From contig JAGQLK010000004.1 in assembly GCA_020429485.1 (NCBI GenBank), positions 1 through 18,863 of the forward strand: a stretch of 18,863 nt of DNA. The letters are read 5' to 3'. This document shows positions 14,045 to 18,863 of this stretch, in pieces. Both the position numbers and the translations under genes were made by a program. Each line of letters starts with the position of its first letter. Position 1 is the stretch's first letter. Below the pieces are notes generated by a model. That model worked only from the letters and a program-made list of their open reading frames with translations. It was not told where the DNA came from and made no database searches. This stretch comes from Candidatus Dojkabacteria bacterium (lineage in GTDB: Bacteria; Patescibacteriota; Dojkabacteria; B142; OLB20).

Positions 14045-14623
14045 TTATCTTGATAGATATTCGTTACCCTCTAGGATAAACCTATACTGCTTATCTGTAG
14101 CTTTGGAAATTCCTATTCTGTTGGTTGTACCTATAGAAACTTCTTCTAGATATTGTGTAAGATAAATTTCTGAGTTTGAGTTACATAGATCAAGTGTGTA
14201 ATGAGATTTCTTAGTTATCGCTAACGCCTGACAGAGTTTAGCTGGACCTGAAAGTAAATCTTTCAATTTTTTCTTGCTTCTTCTTAATTGCATTATTTCT
14301 ATGCCCTCAACTGGTTCCAGTGCTCTTATCAAGACACTTCCTGGTTTTCCTTCTTTTTCAGTAACTATATCCATACAATCTTTACCATGAATAGTATGGA
14401 TATATGTTCTTCCTGGTTCACCAAATGCAGCCTCATTCGCCTTTGTTTTACCTCTAGAAGTATGAGCAGCCTCATCACCCTCGACATAAGCTTCTGTTTC
14501 TACAATAATCCCTGAAGCTCGATACCCATCTATATTGCTCACTAATAACTTACCAAGCAGTTCCTGGGCTACAGTTATCGTGTCTCTGGTGAAAAATTTC
14601 CTAGTTAATCTTTTTTGGGTCAT
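14045..14623 (-). CDS. mpg: 3-methyladenine DNA glycosylase (AAG/MPG family)
   Basis: 192 residues, normal for the bacterial enzyme that excises alkylated and deaminated purines from DNA. VETEAY (41-46) carries the water-activating Glu (E44, human E125) and Y46 (human Y127). DEAAHTSRG carries H54 (human H136). The motif VLIRALEPVEG (97-107) and the SGPAKLCQALAI segment (125-136) are typical. In the base-flipping region the usual YxYIIYGMxxCMN reads YIHTIHGKDCMDI. The intercalating Tyr (human Y162) and Asn169 thus appear replaced by His (H79) and Asp (D85). ATG 14623 is the start; the 25-codon upstream extension runs across the divergent promoter and looks non-coding. Confidence 0.92.
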   Translation of the reverse strand: MTQKRLTRKFFTRDTITVAQELLGKLLVSNIDGYRASGIIVETEAYVEGDEAAHTSRGKTKANEAAFGEPGRTYIHTIHGKDCMDIVTEKEGKPGSVLIRALEPVEGIEIMQLRRSKKKLKDLLSGPAKLCQALAITKKSHYTLDLCNSNSEIYLTQYLEEVSIGTTNRIGISKATDKQYRFILEGNEYLSR

Positions 14624-14660
14624 TTTGCTATTTAGGTTTATAAAGCATATACTAGAGTTA

Positions 14661-14668
14661 ATTATAAA
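14661..14668. promoter_or_regulatory. shared divergent -10 (glycosylase / YHYH protein)
   Basis: ATTATAAA reads TATAAT on the minus strand (14666-14661), about 38 bases before the glycosylase ATG. On the plus strand it reads TATAAA (14663-14668), 8 bases before ATG 14677, which would make the YHYH mRNA essentially leaderless. The intergenic space is 53 bp. Confidence 0.4.
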
Positions 14669-14676
14669 ATACAATA

Positions 14677-15741
14677 ATGACTGAACCAAATTCTTCAATT
14701 GATTCCAATCAAGATCCTGATACTATACTCAATGAGCCGCAACAAGAAAAGAATTCAACAATGAAGACTTTCCTTTTCATATTGGCAATTATTATTTTAA
14801 CTGTGATTATAGCTGTATTAGCTCTATCAGTGTTAAGTGATGAAGAAGAAAGTAGTGATAACACAAATAATTCTTCTCAGACAAATACGACAGAACAGCA
14901 ACCAGTTGTTTCATCAGACAATAATGGTGTAAGCGAATTGATTGCTGCAGAGGATGCAATTAATGATAATATTACAGTAACTGAAGATGATAATTATTAT
15001 TATTTTGCAAGCAACGGACTGCCAACACATGAAACTGGAACATTCCCAAATGCAAATAATCCTAATACTATTTCAGCACAAGATTATTCTTTCAAAATAG
15101 CTAAAAATCCTGAAAAATTAGCTTATTTAACAGCAAGTAGAATCTTTGGTATTACTTTAGGAGGAGTACCATTTGATCCAGGTACAGCAGAAACTGATGC
15201 TGATACAGGCTGGAGTATTGAAGCATTTCAAGAGCTTCTCAATCTTGGCTTAGACATGAATAACGCTCATGTGCAACCATCTGGTGCATATCACTATCAC
15301 GGCATTCCAGAAGCACTTGTAGCCAATGATAGTATCAACTCACATTCAACACTAATCGGTTTTGCAGGTGACGGATTTCCTGTTTATGCAAGATATGGTT
15401 ACTCCAATCCTGATGACGCTAGCAGCACTGTTAAAGTTATGACCTCAAGCTGGCAATTAAAGACAGGGCAAAGAGTTGATGGTCCAGCTGGTGAATATGA
15501 TGGAACTTACACAAATGATTTCGAGTTTATCGAAAACAGCGGTGACTTAGATGAGTGTGGAGGAAGATATACTGTGACTCCAGAATACCCTGGTGGTACT
15601 TATGCTTATTTCTTTACAGATGAATTTCCTTACATTCCTAGGTGTGTGTATGGAACATTAGATGATACTTTTTCTCCTGCTCAGGGCGCTGGTGCACCAA
15701 ATCAACAAGGTGGTGGGCAACAGCCTCCTCCAATGAGATAG
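14677..15741 (+). CDS. membrane-anchored YHYH-domain protein
   Basis: 354 residues. A 28-residue cytosolic tail precedes one membrane helix (30-54) and a Ser/Asn/Thr/Gln-rich linker (55-85). The exported YHYH domain follows (~95-330): NAHVQPSGAYHYHG with the YHYH tetrad at 205-208, STLIGFAGDGFPVYARYGY (224-242), and DLDECGGRYTVTPEYPGG (290-307). C294 and C323 could form a disulfide. The tail is Gly/Gln/Pro-rich (AGAPNQQGGGQQPPPMR). The histidine-rich motif suggests metal binding; the family's biochemical function is not established. It stands alone, divergent from the glycosylase gene, with a small membrane protein gene 53 bases downstream. Confidence 0.85.
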   Translation: MTEPNSSIDSNQDPDTILNEPQQEKNSTMKTFLFILAIIILTVIIAVLALSVLSDEEESSDNTNNSSQTNTTEQQPVVSSDNNGVSELIAAEDAINDNITVTEDDNYYYFASNGLPTHETGTFPNANNPNTISAQDYSFKIAKNPEKLAYLTASRIFGITLGGVPFDPGTAETDADTGWSIEAFQELLNLGLDMNNAHVQPSGAYHYHGIPEALVANDSINSHSTLIGFAGDGFPVYARYGYSNPDDASSTVKVMTSSWQLKTGQRVDGPAGEYDGTYTNDFEFIENSGDLDECGGRYTVTPEYPGGTYAYFFTDEFPYIPRCVYGTLDDTFSPAQGAGAPNQQGGGQQPPPMR

Positions 15742-15794
15742 AAAAAGTAGATAAGTAAGGAGCAATGTCATAAATCTATTATTAGTTGTTTCTT

Positions 15795-16202
15795 ATGGGG
15801 CAAAATAAGATTAGAAAAACATTATACTTCTCTCTAACAATATATGTATTACTGATTCTTACATTCTTTGTCCCAACTTTTTTCATAGATGCCGGTCCAT
15901 ACTTCCCTATCGTGGCTATACTCTCACTTCTGTTTTTGCTAACCGGATTTTATTTGTTTTTCTTAGCACATAAGAGTCATAAGCAGTATAGAAAGTATCT
16001 ACTTATAACCGCCTTTTTTAGCGTAGCCCCTTTGTTATTTGCTGTGCTACATAATCTATTTTACGCACTTGGAATATTAATTCCTTACTTAAGTATTATT
16101 TTCGAGTTTGTTTCTGGGATAACACTAATAATCTCCGTGCTGATCTCACCTATAGGTTTTCCCATTATGGCGATAATTACTCTCAAAAAGATAAATAAAT
16201 AG
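15795..16202 (+). CDS. unknown small 4-TM membrane protein
   Basis: 135 residues from ATG 15795; an in-frame TTG lies three codons earlier. About four hydrophobic helices (11-31, 37-58, 67-92, 98-128) alternate with short basic loops (HKSHKQYRK, 59-67) and a basic C-terminus, so both ends are probably cytosolic. I do not recognise the family. It follows the YHYH gene on the same strand after 53 bases and precedes the GT-C-like gene after 79, so co-transcription with either is possible. Confidence 0.7.
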   Translation: MGQNKIRKTLYFSLTIYVLLILTFFVPTFFIDAGPYFPIVAILSLLFLLTGFYLFFLAHKSHKQYRKYLLITAFFSVAPLLFAVLHNLFYALGILIPYLSIIFEFVSGITLIISVLISPIGFPIMAIITLKKINK

Positions 16203-16281
16203 GTTTATTTCTTCCCAATTCTAGAAAACCATATTAATATTAAGATTAGACAAAAATAAATTGTAGTTACTAATTTGTATT

Positions 16282-17661
16282 TTGAAATTGTTTCAAACCT
16301 TCAAATCAAGATTCTGGAATTATAAATACTTTGCGATTGCAGTTTTGTTTGTTTCATCTGCTGCTTCAATTTTATTATTCAGCTTCCTAGATAATTATCA
16401 TTATGTAAATTCTGATGGTATCGGATATTACTCTTATCTACCAGCAATTTTCATTGATGATGACCTAACATTTAATCGAACAGTAGAAAAGTATGCCGAC
16501 TATTACAATGAAGAGCCTACTACCTATGGCGTTTGTAAGCATGACAATGCATTGTGTGATGAATATATTGGCTTAAAGCCACAAGCAAACGGAACGTGGC
16601 TAGATAAATACCCAGTTGGAGTAGCAATATTTCTTGCGCCTTTCTTTTTTATAGCAGATATCTATGTGAGACTTACCGACGGGATGAGAGATGGGATAAG
16701 CCCAGAATACCAGATAGCTGTAGGTATAGCAGGTATCATTTGGCTACAATTTGCAATATTTGCAACATATAAAGTACTCAGACACAGATTTGATAAAAAC
16801 ATCTCACTTTCAGTGCTAGTGTTTTTACTAGGTGGCACAAATTTGATTCATTTTGCTATCAATCAGCCTTCGATGAGTCATATCTATAGTTTTACATTTG
16901 TCACATTATGTATTTATTTCCTTGATAGATATTTAGAAAAGCCAAATTTGAAATATTTATTTTTGATAGGGTTATCTCTTTCCGTTATTGGATTACTAAG
17001 AAACATAAATATACTAGTTGGTATCATTCCATTTATAACAATATTACTGAAGACGCCAAAGCAAGAAAGAATACGAATCTTTGGTAAGATGATACTTATT
17101 TGGGGACTTACATTTTTATCTGTCATGATTCCACAGATGGCTTATTGGAAGATAGCCACAGGTAGGTTCCTGATTTATGGATACCCTAATGAAAACTTTT
17201 ACTGGTTAGAACCTCATTTGAAAGATATATTATTCAATCAGAGGGCTAATGGATTATTCTTCTGGCATCCCCTTCTATTATTAGTGATTCCAGGTATTTA
17301 CTTTTGGCTGAAGAGCAAAGATAAAATCAATAGAGTGTCAGTATTTTTTCTAGTACTAATTACTTACATACTCTCTTGCTGGTGGGCATATTGGTTTGGA
17401 TACTCATTTGGTCATAGAGCATTTACAGATCACTATATTTTTTTCCTCATACCTATTGGATATCTATTCCAATACATATCCAAGTTAGATAGGAAGTATA
17501 TTATTACTTTTGCAGCAATTGTTGCTTTATTTATTTTGCTTAATCTGAACCAAATCAACCTATATTGGCGCGGAATAGTAGCGAGTCACAACAATACATG
17601 GGAGAACTATAAAGAAAATTTTGCCAATCCTAGAGTGAACTTTAAAGAGATTCTGGATTAA
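16282..17661 (+). CDS. polytopic membrane protein, GT-C glycosyltransferase-like
   Basis: 459 residues with about ten membrane helices. After helix 1 (16-36) comes an extracytoplasmic loop with NSDGIGYYSYLPA (43-55). An Asp at this point (D45) followed by aromatic residues is the hallmark of GT-C enzymes, which use polyprenyl-phosphate sugars outside the membrane. The large loop (~56-108) has two cysteines (CKHDNALCDEY) that may form a disulfide. Another feature is WWAYWFGYSFGHRAFTDHYI, near ~364-383. No subfamily is recognised with certainty. The start is TTG 16282: no ATG occurs until about codon 136 and the frame is closed by TAG at 16264. The last 20 bp overlap the tail of the converging Nudix gene. 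Confidence 0.78.
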   Translation: MKLFQTFKSRFWNYKYFAIAVLFVSSAASILLFSFLDNYHYVNSDGIGYYSYLPAIFIDDDLTFNRTVEKYADYYNEEPTTYGVCKHDNALCDEYIGLKPQANGTWLDKYPVGVAIFLAPFFFIADIYVRLTDGMRDGISPEYQIAVGIAGIIWLQFAIFATYKVLRHRFDKNISLSVLVFLLGGTNLIHFAINQPSMSHIYSFTFVTLCIYFLDRYLEKPNLKYLFLIGLSLSVIGLLRNINILVGIIPFITILLKTPKQERIRIFGKMILIWGLTFLSVMIPQMAYWKIATGRFLIYGYPNENFYWLEPHLKDILFNQRANGLFFWHPLLLLVIPGIYFWLKSKDKINRVSVFFLVLITYILSCWWAYWFGYSFGHRAFTDHYIFFLIPIGYLFQYISKLDRKYIITFAAIVALFILLNLNQINLYWRGIVASHNNTWENYKENFANPRVNFKEILD

Positions 17662-18154
17662 TTCTTTCTTGCAACCAGCCAGTTATCCAAGTAATAGAAT
17701 CCCACATGATGTATTCGTATATTTCATCAACAGACACAAGTTTTCTGTCTATAATATCTTCATCTGGATCAGGTGTAAGTGGCGGAAGTTCATCTATCTC
17801 TGCATAACAGATCAATTGTGTTTCATCTTCTATCCACTCATCATCTGGCATTGTGAATGTCTTAACGAGTAGTACGGGTTCTACTGCTTCTGGTTTTGCT
17901 TTTACATCTGCTTCCTCATCTAATTCTCTAAGTAGTGTCTCCATAGCATTTTCGCCAGCTTCCATGTGGCCTCCTGGAAAGTTCCAACTACCTTTCTCAT
18001 GCAAAATCAAAACTATTTCTGATTTATAATTAACCAAACCCATTATTCTTCCAAACCCTGAAGACTCAAGAATAGATTTATCTACGCCAGAGTACCCATC
18101 AAATCTACATTTGAGCCCATTTATTTGAGTGATATCGGAATATTCTTTGTGCAT
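17642..18154 (-). CDS. Nudix hydrolase
   Basis: 170 residues. The Nudix box runs 62-84 (GHMEAGE...RELDEEADV). It has the G-x5-E-x7-REUxEE core intact (R76, E77, E80, E81), but the usual Gly near its end is D83. Such enzymes hydrolyse nucleoside diphosphates linked to another group, using Mg bound by the Glu cluster. The substrate cannot be told. ATG 18154 is chosen; the GTG 18 codons upstream lies inside the tRNA-like relic and its extra residues do not look like protein. The tail overlaps the GT-C-like gene by 20 bp. Confidence 0.9.
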   Translation of the reverse strand: MHKEYSDITQINGLKCRFDGYSGVDKSILESSGFGRIMGLVNYKSEIVLILHEKGSWNFPGGHMEAGENAMETLLRELDEEADVKAKPEAVEPVLLVKTFTMPDDEWIEDETQLICYAEIDELPPLTPDPDEDIIDRKLVSVDEIYEYIMWDSITWITGWLQERINPESL

Positions 18155-18189
18155 ATGAAATTTTATAAAAACTATTTTAATATGCTCTT

Positions 18190-18260
18190 CGGAAGGGACA
18201 GGATTCACCTGCTCTAAGCTTCACTTCGTTCAGCAAGAGCTAGGTACAAGCCATCCTTCC
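18190..18260 (-). other. tRNA-Ser relic (partial, rearranged copy)
   Basis: Read on the minus strand, 71 nt begin GGAAGGATGG and end in CCCTTCCG, so six of seven acceptor-stem pairs are kept. The 3' part copies the neighbouring tRNA-Ser: 22 bp at 18185-18206 are identical to 18302-18323, including bases beyond the tRNA 3' end. The T-loop lacks 2 bases (GCAGGTGAATCCTGT instead of GCAGGTTCGAATCCTGT). D arm and anticodon arm are gone; a different hairpin, GCTCT...AGAGC, takes their place. It cannot be a working tRNA-Ser. Confidence 0.7.
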
Positions 18261-18274
18261 CAAACAGAGTTTCA

Positions 18275-18296
18275 TAAATTAGCTAATGCTAATTTA
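18275..18296. repeat. perfect hairpin between tRNA-Ser and its relic
   Basis: TAAATTAGC (18275-18283) pairs fully with GCTAATTTA (18288-18296) across a TAAT loop. It lies 11 bases beyond the tRNA-Ser 3' end and could serve 3'-end formation of the tRNA transcript. No T-tract follows on the minus strand. Confidence 0.45.
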
Positions 18297-18306
18297 GTGC
18301 CCTCTT

Positions 18307-18391
18307 CGGAAGGGACAGGATTCGAACCTGCGGTACCCGGAGGTACACTCGCTTTCCAGGCGAGTCCATTCGACCACTCTGGCACCCTTCC
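18307..18391 (-). tRNA. tRNA-Ser(GGA)
   Basis: 85 nt. The acceptor stem GGAAGGG/CCCTTCC pairs perfectly, with discriminator G. The anticodon stem CTCGC/GCGAG encloses loop CTGGAAA, so the anticodon is GGA, reading UCU and UCC. The long variable arm (TGTACCTCCGGGTACC) is the class II hallmark of serine tRNAs. The T arm is GCAGG-TTCGAAT-CCTGT. CCA is not encoded and must be added after transcription. It lies on the same strand between two Nudix genes. Confidence 0.95.
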
Positions 18392-18402
18392 ATGTGAAAA
18401 AT

Positions 18403-18408
18403 ATTATA
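18403..18408 (-). promoter_or_regulatory. -10 box of tRNA-Ser
   Basis: A perfect TATAAT on the minus strand (18408-18403), preceded directly by TG. It ends 11 bases before the mature tRNA 5' end, so the 5' leader would be only a few nucleotides. The -35 is not convincing. Confidence 0.5.
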
Positions 18409-18435
18409 CAGGCAAAATGCATCTAAAAAAAGTAT

Positions 18436-18863
18436 CTAGTGGGTTCGATAAGCAATATCTTTTACGATCTTATGAACGGGACTGTACATCTTGCCATAGT
18501 CTTTCCAGCAGAATTCACCTTCTTCACCCCTGTACCACAAAGTCTCTGGCAAATTTTCATACAACCTAATCAGATTATTTAACTGCACTTCTGTGAGAAC
18601 ATCAATACTTATAACATCATCTCCAGCTGTATAACTATCAATTGAATGAGTCACTATTACAAAATTAACCTTAGATTTATATGAATTCTCTTCTTTGTCT
18701 CTTGCATTTACTTCTAGTGTCTCAACATGTAGTAAATCAGATTCAGAAACATTAATAGTTAACTCTTCTTTCAGTTCTCTCTGTGCAGCTTTAATTATAG
18801 ATTCGTTTTGCATTATACCTCCACCTAATACTCTGGTAATGCCTGGAGGAAAGAAATATGGCT
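18436..18863 (-). CDS. Nudix hydrolase (5' end outside window)
   Basis: Open from the right window edge to TAG 18436, about 142 codons visible. The ATG at 18813 is not the start: in-frame codons upstream encode PYFFPPGITRVLGGGI, which supplies the glycine of the Nudix box. The box then reads G-x5-E-x7-RELKEELTI, with the family's late Gly replaced by Thr. The C-terminal part holds acidic strands and WYRGEEGEFCW. Substrate unknown. It reads toward tRNA-Ser with a 44-base gap and may be part of the same region of nucleotide-sanitation functions as the downstream Nudix gene. Confidence 0.85.
   Translation of the reverse strand, partial: PYFFPPGITRVLGGGIMQNESIIKAAQRELKEELTINVSESDLLHVETLEVNARDKEENSYKSKVNFVIVTHSIDSYTAGDDVISIDVLTEVQLNNLIRLYENLPETLWYRGEEGEFCWKDYGKMYSPVHKIVKDIAYRTH

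Noticed and set aside
14624..14698. 25-codon upstream extension of the DNA glycosylase
   Set aside because: It crosses the divergent promoter and the start codon of the YHYH gene; the conserved protein starts at MTQKRL.
15757..15773. AAGGAG followed by ATG TCA TAA
   Set aside because: A two-codon frame with only 2 bases of spacing is most likely chance; the next real gene starts at 15795.
18155..18208. GTG-initiated N-terminal extension of the first Nudix protein
   Set aside because: It lies inside the tRNA relic, and the Nudix protein is complete from ATG 18154.
18297..18569. Plus-strand ORF across tRNA-Ser and the second Nudix gene
   Set aside because: Its first third is the complement of the tRNA and the rest is antisense to a recognisable Nudix protein.
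18811..18813. ATG as start of the second Nudix protein
   Set aside because: Upstream in-frame codons encode the conserved start of the Nudix box, so the real start is outside the window.
1..18863. CRISPR arrays, insertion sequences, prophage or toxin-antitoxin modules
   Set aside because: No regularly spaced repeats, transposase, integrase, phage structural or toxin-antitoxin-like proteins were seen. The only repeated blocks are the tRNA-Ser copy and the internal repeats of the bactofilin-like gene.

Overview
The window is an AT-rich bacterial chromosome segment (roughly one third G+C by eye). It is extremely gene-dense, with about 20 protein genes, one tRNA gene and one tRNA relic. The standard genetic code holds: TGA is never needed as a sense codon and ends the aminopeptidase gene. 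Almost no start codon is preceded by a Shine-Dalgarno motif. Many genes instead sit 10-30 bases behind a TATAAT box, often an extended one (TGnTATAAT). Neighbouring genes on opposite strands meet tail to tail with 0-20 bp overlaps or gaps of a few bases. A small streamlined genome such as a Candidate Phyla Radiation (Patescibacteria) lineage fits this picture, but that is inference: no rRNA or marker gene is present to prove it.

Layout. At 1-2511 a two-component pair (histidine kinase cut by the window edge, then an OmpR-type response regulator, both minus) diverges from an M29-family aminopeptidase. At 2503-5604 a PimA-like GT4 glycosyltransferase (minus) diverges from a plus-strand operon of an unknown 5-TM protein, a very short CDP-alcohol phosphatidyltransferase and an alpha/beta hydrolase. 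This looks like a glycolipid or phospholipid head-group locus, with a 19-bp palindrome in the shared promoter region. At 5601-8285 a minus-strand thiol-redox operon encodes a membrane-anchored thioredoxin, a DipZ-type CcdA-thioredoxin fusion and the methionine sulfoxide reductase MsrB.

At 8360-10475 come a 2-TM potassium channel with an RCK lobe and an exported bactofilin-like beta-repeat protein with its own promoter/operator and a good terminator. At 10484-14044 lie an unassigned GT-B-like protein, an SdpI-type immunity-like membrane protein, an FMN split-barrel oxidase-like protein and a GalM-fold protein lacking the usual catalytic residues. At 14045-17661 are a 3-methyladenine DNA glycosylase, a membrane-anchored YHYH protein, a small 4-TM protein and a GT-C-like polytopic membrane protein. 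At 17642-18863 two Nudix hydrolases (the second cut by the window edge) flank tRNA-Ser(GGA), followed by a rearranged partial copy of that tRNA.

Themes. Most genes serve the envelope (membrane glycosyltransferases, lipid head-group enzymes, extracytoplasmic redox, channel, exported beta-solenoid), with a smaller repair and sanitation set (MsrB, alkyl-base glycosylase, Nudix). No CRISPR array, insertion sequence, phage gene or obvious defence island was seen. The most unusual points are the tRNA-Ser relic, the catalytically stripped GalM-like protein, the altered glycosylase pocket, the redox operon with non-canonical thiol residues, and the near-leaderless, tail-overlapping genome style.
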